A DNA stretch of 64,000 nucleotides from Hyphomicrobiaceae bacterium (GCA_022842785.1 JALHOW010000002.1:835423-899422); one strand, 5' to 3'. Positions 47,254-56,130 are shown, counted from the first letter of the stretch. Numbers and translations are program-made. The notes: generated by a model not told the origin, from the sequence alone.

Positions 47254-47330
47254 CTAAAGCGTCTTTGGACCCTAAATGCGACTTCGAGACCGGCCTAGGC
47301 ACGGGGCGCATTTAAGGTCCGACGCTTTAG
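47254..47330. repeat. Long imperfect inverted repeat (intergenic palindromic element)
   Basis: The left arm (47254-47280) and right arm (47307-47330) are reverse complements apart from a few bases, sharing CTAAAGCGTC and TAAATGCG ends. The arms enclose a 26-base loop. It is AT-richer than its surroundings and resembles the short intergenic palindromic elements seen in Hyphomicrobiales. It lies 18 bp after the 1112-residue gene, so the hairpin could also end that transcript. Confidence 0.7.
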
Positions 47331-47366
47331 TCAACACTTCAGCAAGTTAATGGAAGTAAAAGAAAA

Positions 47367-47398
47367 GGCGGGGTGTCGCCCTTGACGGCGAGCCCCGC
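47367..47398. terminator. Hairpin terminator, probably bidirectional
   Basis: An outer stem GCGGGG/CCCCGC (47368-47373 with 47393-47398) and inner stem TCGCC/GGCGA flank a short loop. AAAAG lies on the left, giving a T-rich tract for leftward transcripts, and a shorter CTTTG on the right. It lies between the unknown large gene and hisB. Confidence 0.6.
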
Positions 47399-47475
47399 TT
47401 TGCCGCATTTGCGTGGCATCGCGGCTGCCTCGCGGGTTCTGCAACTCGTGGGTGGTCATGAACCAGGGTACTCCA

Positions 47476-48084
47476 ATGACGACGTCCGCGCCCCGCCGGG
47501 CCACGATCGACCGACAGACCAACGAGACGCGCATTTCGGCGAGCATCGACCTCGACGGGACGGGCGCGTTCGATATCACGACCGGCGTCGGCTTCCTCGA
47601 TCACATGCTCGAGCAGCTCGCCCGCCATTCCCTCATCGACATCCAGCTCAAGGCGGAGGGCGACCTCCACATCGACTTCCACCACACGGTCGAGGATTGC
47701 GGCATCGCACTCGGTCAGGCGCTGGCCAAGGCGCTCGGCGACAAGCGCGGCATCACGCGCTACGCGAGCGTGCACCTGCCCATGGACGAGGCCATGACCC
47801 GCGTCGCGATCGACGTCTCGGGCAGGCCCTATCTCGTATGGGATGTGACCTTCACGCGCCCTAAGCTCGGCGAAATGGACACGGAGCTGTTCCGCGAGTG
47901 GTTCCAGGCCTTCGCCCAGAATGCCGGCATCACGCTGCACGTCGCCAATCTCTACGGCGAGAACAACCACCATATTGCCGAGACGTGCTACAAAGGGCTT
48001 GCCCGCGCACTCAGGGAAGCGATCGCGATCGATCCGCGCCAGGAGCAGCGCGTCCCCTCGACCAAGGGCACGCTCTCGGTCTGA
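47476..48084 (+). CDS. hisB: Imidazoleglycerol-phosphate dehydratase
   Basis: This 202-residue enzyme of histidine biosynthesis has two metal-binding repeats: [13 protein letters not shown] with [16 protein letters not shown], then the second set near [20 protein letters not shown] 47476 gives the usual length; an ATG at 47458 is also possible. It begins the his block and is followed 47 bp later by a DUF2628 gene and then hisH, a common Hyphomicrobiales order. Confidence 0.95.
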   Translation: MTTSAPRRATIDRQTNETRISASIDLDGTGAFDITTGVGFLDHMLEQLARHSLIDIQLKAEGDLHIDFHHTVEDCGIALGQALAKALGDKRGITRYASVHLPMDEAMTRVAIDVSGRPYLVWDVTFTRPKLGEMDTELFREWFQAFAQNAGITLHVANLYGENNHHIAETCYKGLARALREAIAIDPRQEQRVPSTKGTLSV

Positions 48085-48131
48085 GTTTCCGCCGACCATG
48101 ACGTCGGCGCCTGCACGCGAGGAGTTCAGCG

Positions 48132-48659
48132 TTGCGCGTCTACACGGTGCATGAATCGAAGGACCCGCCGTCAGACCGGTCCGACCGCGCCGAAGCCCTG
48201 CGCTTCGTGCGTGACGGCTTCTCGTGGGCAGCGGCGATCTTTGCGCCGCTGTGGCTTCTCCTGCGCGGCTTCTGGCTCGCTTTGATCATTTATCTGGTGC
48301 TTGCTACGGGCCTCGCGATCGGGTTGCAGGCCTTGGGCGTCAGTGACGAGATCCAGACACTGATCTTTCTTGCGCTCCACGTGCTTATCGGCTTCGAGGC
48401 CGACACCATCGAGCGCTGGACACTCAAGCGTGGTGGCTGGGAGATGATCGGTACGGTCTCCGGCCGCGATGTGGCCGAGTGCGAGCGGCGGTTCTTCGAT
48501 TCCTGGCTGCCGGATCAGCCGCTTCTGCGCCCTGAGACGCTATCGGTCTCGCAAATTACGGGTAGCGGCGACGCATCCATGCCTTTGAGCGGGCTGCGGC
48601 GCGATACAGGGCGCGTGGGCGGATGGCGCTCGGCCTTTCCTTTTAGCGGCGGGCGTTGA
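48132..48659 (+). CDS. DUF2628 membrane protein
   Basis: This 175-residue protein begins at TTG 48132 ([10 protein letters not shown]) after GAGGAG. It has two or three hydrophobic segments ([20 protein letters not shown] and a following helix) and the DUF2628 layout of a soluble C-tail after the membrane part. Function is unknown; the gene is regularly placed between hisB and hisH in Hyphomicrobiales. The next start (hisH) is 11 bp downstream. Confidence 0.85.
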   Translation: MRVYTVHESKDPPSDRSDRAEALRFVRDGFSWAAAIFAPLWLLLRGFWLALIIYLVLATGLAIGLQALGVSDEIQTLIFLALHVLIGFEADTIERWTLKRGGWEMIGTVSGRDVAECERRFFDSWLPDQPLLRPETLSVSQITGSGDASMPLSGLRRDTGRVGGWRSAFPFSGGR

Positions 48660-48670
48660 ATAAAGCGGCC

Positions 48671-49324
48671 ATGGCGCGCACCACAATCATCGACTACGGC
48701 TCAGGCAATCTGCATTCGGCGCTCAAGGCGTTCGAGCGGGCGGCGCGCGAGGGCGGCTCGGATGCCGAGATCGTGCTCACGTCTGATCCGGATGCCGTGG
48801 CCGCGGCTGATCGGGTGGTGCTGCCGGGCGTCGGCGCCTTCGCCGATTGCTACCAGGGTCTCCATCGCGTTGCTGGAATGCGCGACGCACTCGAACTCGC
48901 TGTACGCAAGAGGGGCCGGCCGTTCCTCGGCATATGCGTTGGGATGCAGCTCATGGCGAGCCGTGGGCTCGAGTATGGCGTGCACGAGGGACTAGGCTGG
49001 ATCGAGGGCGAGGTCGATGCGATCCGACCGACCGATCCGACGCTCAAGATCCCGCACATGGGCTGGAATACGCTGAACGTCCACCGGGCACATCCGCTGC
49101 TGGAGGGCATTGCGACCGGACCCGACGGGCTGCACGCCTATTTCGTGCACTCCTATCACCTGACGACGGCCAATCCTGCCGACTTCGTCGCCGAGACCGA
49201 GTACGGCGGGCTGGTCACGGCCATGGTTGCGCGAGACAATCTTGCGGGCACGCAGTTCCATCCCGAGAAGAGCCAGCGCCTCGGCCTTGCGCTGATCGCC
49301 AACTTTCTCAGCTGGCGACCCTGA
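48671..49324 (+). CDS. hisH: Imidazole glycerol phosphate synthase, glutamine amidotransferase subunit
   Basis: This 217-residue class I glutaminase has the Cys nucleophile in [11 protein letters not shown] and the His-Glu pair in [10 protein letters not shown]. The N-terminal [18 protein letters not shown] is the HisH signature. ATG 48671 gives the standard start. It supplies ammonia to HisF. hisA and hisF usually follow, but here the next gene is convergent and overlaps by 17 bp, so the other his genes must lie elsewhere. Confidence 0.95.
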   Translation: MARTTIIDYGSGNLHSALKAFERAAREGGSDAEIVLTSDPDAVAAADRVVLPGVGAFADCYQGLHRVAGMRDALELAVRKRGRPFLGICVGMQLMASRGLEYGVHEGLGWIEGEVDAIRPTDPTLKIPHMGWNTLNVHRAHPLLEGIATGPDGLHAYFVHSYHLTTANPADFVAETEYGGLVTAMVARDNLAGTQFHPEKSQRLGLALIANFLSWRP

Positions 49325-49673
49325 GCGGCGCCGGCTCGTCCAGCACCTCACCCTGCGGGAACGTCTCGGCTTGCGCCGGGAAGGCCACGACGTTCGTCTT
49401 ATCCTCATCGCGCCGGCGGCGGCGGAACCAGCGCAGCCCCGTATTGCGGAAGGCGGCCTCCTCGCGCACACCCTGCACGAGCAGGCCGTCGTGCTCGTCG
49501 AGAAGGCGCGCGAGGCGGCCCTCGATGGTATCCTGCGGGGTATCCGTGCGGAGGTACCAGACATTGGCCAGCGGGCGCGCCCAGGCTTCGCCAAGCGACA
49601 TGATCGCGTCGGCTAGGTAGGGCTGGTTCATGTCGGGATTGGCGAGGTCGTAGGAGACGAGGAAGGTGCGCAT
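49308..49673 (-). CDS. SinR/Cas2-like small protein
   Basis: This 121-residue protein begins [24 protein letters not shown], with the beta-alpha-beta ferredoxin-type start of the SinR-like/Cas2-like group. Next come an [23 protein letters not shown] segment and DGLLVQG, then a basic RRRRRD patch. Members of this group are standalone and of unknown function; there is no CRISPR array here. Its stop overlaps hisH (convergent). Confidence 0.7.
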   Translation of the reverse strand: MRTFLVSYDLANPDMNQPYLADAIMSLGEAWARPLANVWYLRTDTPQDTIEGRLARLLDEHDGLLVQGVREEAAFRNTGLRWFRRRRRDEDKTNVVAFPAQAETFPQGEVLDEPAPLRVAS

Positions 49674-49950
49674 GGCGGGTTCCGTGGCGGTCAGTGTGGC
49701 GCGGAGAACGTAGAAAGAACATGCGCTGATTCGTGCCCTTCGTCGACGACAAGTTTATCGTTTGTTCTCGTGCGCGGCTTGGAGCGTTGCGATGGGGCCG
49801 CTGAGCGCGCGCCAGTCGTTCACGTCGCGGATCCTGCTGCCGTCGGCGCGCACTGCGGTGAGCCATCCACATGCCGCAGCAATGACTGCGGCATCGGTGC
49901 GGCGCATTTTTCTTGACCAATAGAGTCAAGTATATGAAGGATGCGAGGTA
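49674..49950. other. Intergenic region before the hemP-Rrf2 iron genes, with a short inverted repeat
   Basis: This 277 bp lies between divergent genes. At 49912-49930 are perfect 6-base inverted half-sites (CTTGAC and GTCAAG) seven bases apart, about 20 bp before hemP. I found no clear Fur or Irr consensus and no convincing small gene. The right half is AT-richer, as expected of a promoter. Confidence 0.5.
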
Positions 49951-50157
49951 ATGCCAGCTGGAGAGTACGCGGTGATGACCTCGAAGGGCCCCGATCGGGC
50001 TCCGCCTGTCGCAACGGGCACGCCTCGCGGAGAGGCGCCAATCCGTATCGAGCTTGCCGAGCTTCTCGGCAATCGGCGCGAGGCGATCATCGTCCACAAC
50101 GGGGCGGACTATCGCCTGCGCGTGACGGCGAACGGCAAGTTGATTCTGACCAAGTAG
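49951..50157 (+). CDS. hemP: Hemin uptake protein HemP
   Basis: This small protein of up to 68 residues has the HemP core: IRIELAELLGNRREAIIVHNG, then YRLRVTANGKLILTK. HemP is a short regulator or accessory of heme acquisition, often iron-controlled and before the heme receptor; no receptor gene follows here. Start is ATG 49951 or ATG 49975. It is the first gene of the iron block. Confidence 0.85.
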   Translation: MPAGEYAVMTSKGPDRAPPVATGTPRGEAPIRIELAELLGNRREAIIVHNGADYRLRVTANGKLILTK

Positions 50158-50348
50158 GCGGTCGCCTCGCCGGCAGGCGCAATTGCACCGGCCCTGGACA
50201 CAGGGCCACCTCGCCAAGCCGCTGCATGTGCGGTAGATATTCCCGGCAAGCGGCCTCGGCAGGCTCCGCCGGAGTTGAATGGCAGGCAAGATTGGCCGGG
50301 GTGGCCGTAAGGTTCGCCAGAAGGTTTGGATGTCAGGGATCGGGTGCC

Positions 50349-50870
50349 ATGCGGCTCAATAAATCAACCGGCGATGCCATCCGGATCCTGATTGCCTGCG
50401 CGCGCGCCGAAGGGGCGCTGGTGAAGGTCGTCGATCTCTCGGCCTCGCTCGACATCACGATGCAGAACGTCTTCAAAATCGTGCACATCTTGTCGCGTTC
50501 GGGGCTGACGGCGGCCGTGCGCGGGCGTCACGGTGGCATCCGGCTCAGCCGCCCTGCCGATACGATTTTCATCGGCGACATAGTGCGCGCCATGGAGTCG
50601 ACGGAGTCGAACGCGGATACCGGAGCTGGCGTAACGCGCGTGCTCGACGATGCGCTCGAGGCTTTCATCGCAGTACTCGATCGCCATTCGCTCACCGATA
50701 TGGTCGCGCGTGAGACATCTGGTGCGAACGAGAAGGTGAAGCCGGCGCAGCGGAGCCGACGCGTGCCGGCGAAACCGCGCGGCAAATCGTCTCGCAAGCC
50801 ACTGCAGGCAGCAGCATCGCGAGCCGTGCGTAGTGAACGCCCGACGCGTACGTCGCCACCAAAATCCTGA
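50349..50870 (+). CDS. Rrf2-family transcriptional regulator without Fe-S cysteines
   Basis: This 173-residue protein has the Rrf2 winged helix (MRLNKSTGDAIRILIACARAEG, then the recognition helix in SLDITMQNVFKIVHIL, then the wing RGRHGGIRL). RirA and NsrR-type regulators bind an Fe-S cluster through three cysteines around residues 90-105; this protein has only C17, in the first helix. Residues 130-173 are a basic Lys/Arg/Pro-rich tail. Its placement between hemP and an iron-binding protein suggests iron control, but it cannot sense by the usual cluster. Confidence 0.85.
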   Translation: MRLNKSTGDAIRILIACARAEGALVKVVDLSASLDITMQNVFKIVHILSRSGLTAAVRGRHGGIRLSRPADTIFIGDIVRAMESTESNADTGAGVTRVLDDALEAFIAVLDRHSLTDMVARETSGANEKVKPAQRSRRVPAKPRGKSSRKPLQAAASRAVRSERPTRTSPPKS

Positions 50871-50922
50871 CGGACAAAGGGCTTCCCGCCGACACCGTCG
50901 CGCGTCGACGCGCCAGTTTATA

Positions 50923-50939
50923 TTTAGAAGAATTCCAAC
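50923..50939 (+). promoter_or_regulatory. Irr-type ICE box candidate upstream of the iron-binding protein gene
   Basis: The sequence TTTAGAAgaaTTCCAAC matches the Irr-box pattern TTTAGAA-N3-TTCTAAA at 12 of 14 fixed positions. It lies 120 bp before the Fe(3+)-binding protein start in an AT-rich promoter-like stretch. Irr would make the gene iron-responsive. Confidence 0.5.
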
Positions 50940-51059
50940 TGCTTAGATGTTTGATCCAGGCCCTTGACAGGGGCGCGGCGGCGGGTTTTTGTCTACCCAT
51001 ACAGTACAGTTAAACTGCTCAGACCCGGGGCCTTGACCCCCGAGCAACTGGAGCCTGAC

Positions 51060-52100
51060 ATGACACTGACCCGCTGCGTGGGCGCGCTGGCTGCAGCCGT
51101 TGCGTTGTCCTCGATGACCGTGAGCGCCGTTTCGGCCGCCGAAAAGGTCAACATCTACTCCTATCGTCAGCCCCAGCTCATTGATCCGTTGCTCAAGGCC
51201 TTCACGGCCAAGACGGGCATCGAGACGAACGTCATTTTCGCGAATGCCGGTCTCGAAGAGCGCATCCAGGCCGAGGGCGCCAACAGCCCCGCCGATGTGC
51301 TGTTCACCGTCGACATCGGGCGCCTGACCGAAGCCAAAGAGCGCGGCATTACTGCTGGCGTCAACGTGGCGGACGTGAAGGAACTTGCGGCGATCCCCGC
51401 GAACTTCCGCGATCCAGAGGGCCACTGGTTCGGCCTGACGCTGCGTGGGCGCGTGATCTACGCCTCCAAAGACCGCGTCAAGCAGGACAGCATCACGACG
51501 GCGGAACTCGCCGATCCGAAGTGGAAGGGCAAGATCTGCACCCGCTCCGGCCAGCACGTCTACAACGTGTCGATGATCGCGTCGGTGATCACGCACAAGG
51601 GCGAGGCCGCTACCGAGGAGTGGCTCAAGGGTGTGAGGGATAACCTCGCGCGCAAGCCTGCAGGTGGCGATCGCGAGCAGGTGCGCGACGTACAGGCAGG
51701 TCTCTGCGATATCGCGATCGCCAATACGTACTACATGGCGGCGATGCTCAAGGACCCCAAGCAGAAAGAGTGGGCCGATAGCGTCAGGATCATCTTCCCC
51801 GACGCGGCCACGACGGGCACCCATGTCAACGTGTCGGGCGTGTCGCTGATCAAGTCGGCTCCGAACAAGGCGGCGGCTCTCAAGCTGATGGCGTTCCTCG
51901 CGTCCGACGAAGGCCAGAAGCTCTACGCCGAGGCCAACAGCGAATACCCGATCGATCCGAAGGTATCGCCGACCGAGCTCGTGCAGAGCTGGGGCAAGCT
52001 CGTGCCGGACAAGACGCCGCTCGCCAACATCGCAGCACAGCGCAAGAAGGCGTCCGAACTTGTCGACAAGGTCAAGTTCGATGCAGGGCCCGGCACCTGA
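51060..52100 (+). CDS. Ferric iron ABC transporter substrate-binding protein (FbpA/FutA type)
   Basis: This 346-residue extracytoplasmic protein begins with a Sec signal (TRCVGALAAAVALSSMTVSAVSAA). It continues with VNIYSYRQPQLIDPLLKAF, ANAGLEERIQAEG, and a C-terminal GVSLIKSAPNKAAALKLMAFLASDEGQKLYAEA region, typical of Fe(3+)-binding proteins of the bacterial transferrin family. The NTYYMAAML segment supplies the usual Tyr pair. Permease and ATPase genes are not adjacent, so it is an orphan receptor here. Confidence 0.88.
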   Translation: MTLTRCVGALAAAVALSSMTVSAVSAAEKVNIYSYRQPQLIDPLLKAFTAKTGIETNVIFANAGLEERIQAEGANSPADVLFTVDIGRLTEAKERGITAGVNVADVKELAAIPANFRDPEGHWFGLTLRGRVIYASKDRVKQDSITTAELADPKWKGKICTRSGQHVYNVSMIASVITHKGEAATEEWLKGVRDNLARKPAGGDREQVRDVQAGLCDIAIANTYYMAAMLKDPKQKEWADSVRIIFPDAATTGTHVNVSGVSLIKSAPNKAAALKLMAFLASDEGQKLYAEANSEYPIDPKVSPTELVQSWGKLVPDKTPLANIAAQRKKASELVDKVKFDAGPGT

Positions 52101-52145
52101 TAGCCGAGCAGTTCTGATTAGGCGCTATCGAACGGCGGCTGCGTA

Positions 52146-52694
52146 ATGGCGACCATTGTAAATGATAGGGATGACAGCGTAGCTGGGCCAGCGCGGTTCA
52201 GCTACGTGCCGGACCTGAGCGGTGCCGACCGGCTCGTCGCGCTCGGCTTCCGCCATTGGGTGGCGGGCTACCAGACAAGCGACATTGCTTGCTGGGAGCA
52301 GGCATGGCGCTTGTTTGAAGGTGAGCTTGGCCCAAAAGCTGCACGTAGGATCGTCGGTGATCTCTCTTGCTGGGTTCGTGCCATTACGGCCGCGAGCCGG
52401 CGTGAGATCGAAGTTTTCCCGGGTCCGTGTCGTGGTTTCTGCCGCGACGAGTGCGTCGCCGTATCGCTGATCGCGTCCATGCAACACGGTGTCTGCCCTG
52501 CGCTGCAGGCTTGCACGAAGGCGCTACTCGAGAATTGCGATTGCGACGATGTGATGGGGCAGTCGTGTGCGCTTGCCGCGACCCTCAGGGAGAATGGTCT
52601 CGAATTGTCGGCCGACTGGCCGATGCGTTTGCTCGACGGTGGTCGCACTGGGTGCGGACTGCGTGCGCGCAACCGTCCGGAGCGCGTATCATGA
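52146..52694 (+). CDS. Unknown 11-cysteine protein coupled to a BFD-like ferredoxin
   Basis: This 182-residue protein has cysteines at 49, 75, 95, 99, 103, 117, 123, 131, 133, 141 and 170, mostly clustered in its middle (C-x3-C-x3-C at 95-103; C-x-C at 131-133). There is no signal peptide. I do not recognise the family. Its stop TGA at 52692-52694 overlaps the ATG of the BFD-like gene (ATGA), so translation is coupled. A metal-binding or Fe-S role in iron storage or release is likely by position, but unproven. Confidence 0.7.
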   Translation: MATIVNDRDDSVAGPARFSYVPDLSGADRLVALGFRHWVAGYQTSDIACWEQAWRLFEGELGPKAARRIVGDLSCWVRAITAASRREIEVFPGPCRGFCRDECVAVSLIASMQHGVCPALQACTKALLENCDCDDVMGQSCALAATLRENGLELSADWPMRLLDGGRTGCGLRARNRPERVS

Positions 52695-52987
52695 TTGTCT
52701 GCCACTGCAATGTGATCAGCGACGGGGATATCAGCAGGGCGCTGCTCTACCTCCTCAACCTTCCTGAAGCGCCGATCCCGACGCCCGGCCTCGTGTACCG
52801 CACGCTCAATCATCGCTTCAATTGTTGCTCGTGTGCGCCTGTCGCCGTCGAGACGATTTACGCGGCCATGGAGCGCCTCGAGAAGCAGGGCCTCGTCTGC
52901 CCCTACCGCTCCGCGGCGACGAAGAAGCAGCTCGCTCGCATGGCGGAGCGTACGAAGCGGCGCGTTGGCGCCGACGAGCCTGTCTGA
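52691..52987 (+). CDS. BFD-like [2Fe-2S] ferredoxin with long C-terminal extension
   Basis: This 98-residue protein has the BFD cluster ligands: C4-x-C6 in MIVCHCNVIS and C45-x2-C48 in NCCSCAP (one extra Cys at 46). E. coli Bfd is 64 residues and ends soon after the last ligand; this one has a larger insert and a 50-residue C-terminal basic tail. Bfd reduces heme in bacterioferritin to release iron. Its start overlaps the Cys-rich gene; a DUF2325 gene and bfr follow on the same strand. Confidence 0.85.
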   Translation: MIVCHCNVISDGDISRALLYLLNLPEAPIPTPGLVYRTLNHRFNCCSCAPVAVETIYAAMERLEKQGLVCPYRSAATKKQLARMAERTKRRVGADEPV

Positions 52988-52997
52988 GTACGCCCTG

Positions 52998-54215
52998 ATG
53001 CAGGACCGGCCAAGAAGGTCCGCGGATGCAACGCGCTTGAAGCGCCCCGCTATCGATCTGCGCGCTGGGCCACTCGCGGGCCCGCTCGACGCCGAGCCGC
53101 CTGCGCGCGCATCCTCCCGCCATAAGATCTGGGAGATCCAAGGCGGCCTGCAATGCTCCATTGTCGGCACGTGCCTCTCGCAGGAGGATCTCATCGCCAT
53201 CGGCCGCAAGGCCGGCGTGCGGCCGCGCGAGGGCGCGCGCTCCTATGAAGTTCACAGCTACTTCGTCCAGCAAGTCGGCCGGGACGGCAAGATCGCGCGC
53301 ACGGTGCAGAAGATGCTCGACCAGCGCCACGCGGGGATCATTCGCCGCGTTCAGGCCGTGCGCGAGGAAGCCGAGCTGATCCGGCTGTGGGAAGAAGAGT
53401 TCGACGGCGGGCGTGTCGCCGGCGCCTACTGGGCCTTCATGAGCGGGGTGCATGTGCCGAGTTCGCTCGGCACGCGCATCTTCGGTGACGTCCACATGCT
53501 GAGCCATGTGCTCGGCCGCGTGACGCACCAGAACGCGAGCCGCGCCAGCGAGCTTCAGGCGCGTCTCGATGATCTCGAGGCGAAGCTATTGCGCCAGGCC
53601 GAGCGCCATCGCCAGATCGTTCTCGAGCGCGACGCCGCCCGGGTGCAGCTCAGCGAAGGCGCGGTCGTAGCCGTTCCCCTCATGTCCGTGGTGCCGGCAG
53701 TAAGCGAGCGTCGACGCGATCAGCCGCCGGCCCGGCGCGAGCGCGCCCTGGCCGTTGCCCGCGAGCGGGCGCGTGCCGCCGAGCGCATGATCGGCGATCT
53801 CCAGCAGCAGCTCGAACGCCTGCGCTGGCAGCAGCGGATGCGGGCCGCGAGCGGTGCGCCGGCGTGCCCCGGTGCAGAAGCTTGTGAAGAGACGGTCCAG
53901 ACGTCCATCGCACGGCGCATTCTCTATGTCGGCGGCCGCAGTGGCGCGATCGACAATCTGCGCCGCGTCGCGGCCCGCATGGGCGCCGAGCTGATGCACC
54001 ACGATGGCGGCGAGGAGCACGCGCTCGTGCGCATCGACGGCATGATCGAAGGCTGCGACGCCGTCGTCTGCCCGATCGACTGCGTCAGCCATTCCGCCTG
54101 CCTCCGCGCAAAGGTGCTATGCCGAAAGTTTGACAAGCCCTTTGTTCCGCTGAGGTCCGCGGGAGCAACGTCGTTCGAGCGCGCAGTTCAGTCGTTGACT
54201 ACGCGCGCCGGTTAA
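52998..54215 (+). CDS. DUF2325 domain-containing protein
   Basis: This 405-residue protein has a long charged helical middle (coiled coil, about residues 180-290) and a C-terminal DUF2325 domain: [54 protein letters not shown] and [12 protein letters not shown]. The DUF2325 fold is predicted to sense or bind a metal or nucleotide and is often next to bacterioferritin. Start ATG 52998 lacks a strong ribosome site. Codon use matches neighbours. Confidence 0.85.
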   Translation: MQDRPRRSADATRLKRPAIDLRAGPLAGPLDAEPPARASSRHKIWEIQGGLQCSIVGTCLSQEDLIAIGRKAGVRPREGARSYEVHSYFVQQVGRDGKIARTVQKMLDQRHAGIIRRVQAVREEAELIRLWEEEFDGGRVAGAYWAFMSGVHVPSSLGTRIFGDVHMLSHVLGRVTHQNASRASELQARLDDLEAKLLRQAERHRQIVLERDAARVQLSEGAVVAVPLMSVVPAVSERRRDQPPARRERALAVARERARAAERMIGDLQQQLERLRWQQRMRAASGAPACPGAEACEETVQTSIARRILYVGGRSGAIDNLRRVAARMGAELMHHDGGEEHALVRIDGMIEGCDAVVCPIDCVSHSACLRAKVLCRKFDKPFVPLRSAGATSFERAVQSLTTRAG

Positions 54216-54219
54216 GCTC

Positions 54220-54236
54220 TTTAGTGTCGTTCTAAT
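54220..54236 (+). promoter_or_regulatory. Irr-type ICE box candidate before bacterioferritin
   Basis: TTTAGtg-tcg-TTCTAAt matches the ICE pattern TTTAGAA-N3-TTCTAAA at 11 of 14 fixed positions. It lies 25 bp before the bfr start, an expected place for Irr repression under low iron; bfr is a known Irr target in rhizobia. Confidence 0.5.
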
Positions 54237-54261
54237 CTGCCCGAGGCACGCGGAGGACGAC

Positions 54262-54756
54262 ATGAAAGGCAAGAAGCCCGTTATCGAGATTCTGAACGAG
54301 GCGCTGAAGCTGGAACTCGGGGCGATCAACCAGTATTGGCTGCATTATCGCCTGCTCGATGACTGGGGTTTTACCAAGCTTGCCAAGAAGGAGCGTGCTG
54401 AATCCATTGAAGAAATGGAGCACGCGGACAAGCTGGTGACGCGAATCATTTTCCTCGAAGGGCACCCGAATCTTCAGTACATCGCACCACTGATGATCGG
54501 ACAGAACCTCAAGGAGGTTCTGGAGTGCGACCTGAAGGGTGAGTACGTCGCACGCGACCTCTACATGAAGGGCCGCGAGCTCTGCCGGGCCGAAGAAGAC
54601 TACGTCTCGATGTCGCTCTTCGAGGAGCTGCTGAAGGACGAGGAAGGCCACATCGATTTCCTCGAGACGCAGCTCGATCTCATGAAGTCGATCGGCGTCG
54701 AGAACTACGGTCAACTTCAGTCGGGATCGGCCGACGACAGCAAGGGCCACGACTGA
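54262..54756 (+). CDS. bfr: Bacterioferritin
   Basis: This 164-residue four-helix protein has all ferroxidase ligands: E18, E51, H54, E94, E127 and H130. The heme ligand M52 is also present (IEEMEHADK). It stores iron in a 24-mer with heme at dimer interfaces, reduced by Bfd for release. ATG 54262 follows CGGAGGACGAC, so it is well translated. A perfect hairpin overlaps its stop codon. Confidence 0.97.
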   Translation: MKGKKPVIEILNEALKLELGAINQYWLHYRLLDDWGFTKLAKKERAESIEEMEHADKLVTRIIFLEGHPNLQYIAPLMIGQNLKEVLECDLKGEYVARDLYMKGRELCRAEEDYVSMSLFEELLKDEEGHIDFLETQLDLMKSIGVENYGQLQSGSADDSKGHD

Positions 54757-54783
54757 CGGCAACGCTGCGACTGTCGTTGCCGT
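54756..54783 (+). terminator. Hairpin overlapping the bfr stop
   Basis: A perfect 9-bp stem (ACGGCAACG, 54756-54764, with CGTTGCCGT, 54775-54783) encloses a 10-base loop, beginning at the last base of the bfr stop. There is no T-tract, so it may stabilise the mRNA rather than terminate it. Confidence 0.5.
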
Positions 54784-54829
54784 TGCTCGTCGGTGCCATG
54801 CTGGCGCCAGCGAACAAGGGGTAACGAAC

Positions 54830-56122
54830 ATGCAGTCGAGCCGCGGATCAGATCGAGGATGGATCGCCGGCCTTGCCGCGCTTTTGTGGCTTGCGCTGGC
54901 GCTCCCATTGTCGGCGGCGACCGTGAAGGAGGTCGCCGACAACTACGCCAACATCGCACAAGCCGGCTACGAGGACTCGGTCGTCCGCGCCAAGGCGCTC
55001 AAGGCCGCGATCGACCGCATGATCGCCGCGCCGACGGCCGACAATCTTGCGGCGGCCCGCGCGGCGTGGATTTCGGCGCGTGTGCCGTACATGCAGACCG
55101 AGGCCTATCGGTTCGGCAACAAGATCGTCGATGACTGGGAGGGCCGGGTGAATGCCTGGCCGCTCGACGAGGGGCTCATCGACTACGTCGATCCGAGCTA
55201 TGGCGCGGCATCCGACAGCAATCCGCTCTATGCAGCCAACGTCATCGCCAACCGGACGCTCACTGTCGGCGGCCGTAAGGTGGATGCGAGCAAGATCACG
55301 AAGGAGCTGCTGGCGGATACGCTGCAGGAAGCCGAGCGCATCGAAGCCAACGTCGCGACGGGCTATCACGCCGTCGAGTTCCTGCTCTGGGGACAGGACC
55401 TGAATGGCACAGGCCCCGGCGCGGACAATCGCCCCGTCACGGATTTCGATCCGAAGAAATGCACAGGCGGCAACTGCGACCGCCGCGTCGCCTACCTGCG
55501 TGTCGTCACGGATCTCCTGATCGAAGATCTCGAGGAGATGGCGGCTAAGTGGGGACCGGATGGTGAAGCCCGCAAGGCCCTCTTCGCGCCCGAGGCCGAT
55601 CCTCTATCGATCATATTCACCGGTCTTGGCAGCCTCTCCTATGGCGAGCTGGCCGGCGAACGCATGAAGCTCGGCCTGATTCTCAATGACCCGGAGGAGG
55701 AGCACGACTGCTTCTCCGACAACACGCACAACTCGCATTACTACAACGTCATCGGCATGGAGAACGTGTACTTCGGCCGCTACACGCGGATCGATGGCAG
55801 CGCAGTGAAAGGCGCGAGCGTATCGGATCTCGTGCGCGCGAAGTCCGCCGAAATCGATGATCGCGTGCGTCAGGCGTTGGCCGAGACGAACAAGCGCATG
55901 ACTGCGCTCAAGACGCGTGCGGAGAAGATCGAGGCCTATGACCAGATGCTTGGCGAGGGCAACAAGGAAGGCAATGCCGTCATCGAGGCGGCTATCGAGG
56001 CGCTGATCGCGCAGACGAAGGAGTTCGAGCGCGCGGTTGCCGTGCTGGAGCTGCGCGCGATCATGTTCGAGCGTTCGGACAGCCTCGACAACCCGGCGAA
56101 GGCGCTCGAGGGCAAGAAGTAG
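54830..56122 (+). CDS. Imelysin-family (M75) periplasmic iron-regulated protein
   Basis: This 430-residue protein has a Sec signal (ending near LALPLSAA), the imelysin signature GYHAVEFLLWGQD with the GxHxxE motif, an N-terminal VADNYANIAQAGYEDS helix and a C-terminal EELERAV-like helix (KEFERAVAVLEL). Imelysins (IrpA, ICMP) are periplasmic iron-uptake or iron-binding proteins of unclear catalysis. It starts a four-gene rightward set. Confidence 0.85.
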   Translation: MQSSRGSDRGWIAGLAALLWLALALPLSAATVKEVADNYANIAQAGYEDSVVRAKALKAAIDRMIAAPTADNLAAARAAWISARVPYMQTEAYRFGNKIVDDWEGRVNAWPLDEGLIDYVDPSYGAASDSNPLYAANVIANRTLTVGGRKVDASKITKELLADTLQEAERIEANVATGYHAVEFLLWGQDLNGTGPGADNRPVTDFDPKKCTGGNCDRRVAYLRVVTDLLIEDLEEMAAKWGPDGEARKALFAPEADPLSIIFTGLGSLSYGELAGERMKLGLILNDPEEEHDCFSDNTHNSHYYNVIGMENVYFGRYTRIDGSAVKGASVSDLVRAKSAEIDDRVRQALAETNKRMTALKTRAEKIEAYDQMLGEGNKEGNAVIEAAIEALIAQTKEFERAVAVLELRAIMFERSDSLDNPAKALEGKK

Positions 56123-56130
56123 ACGGGCCG

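Noticed and set aside
49308..49673. Cas2 of a CRISPR system
   Set aside because: The N-terminus is Cas2-like but there is no repeat array or other cas gene; kept as a SinR/Cas2-like protein only.
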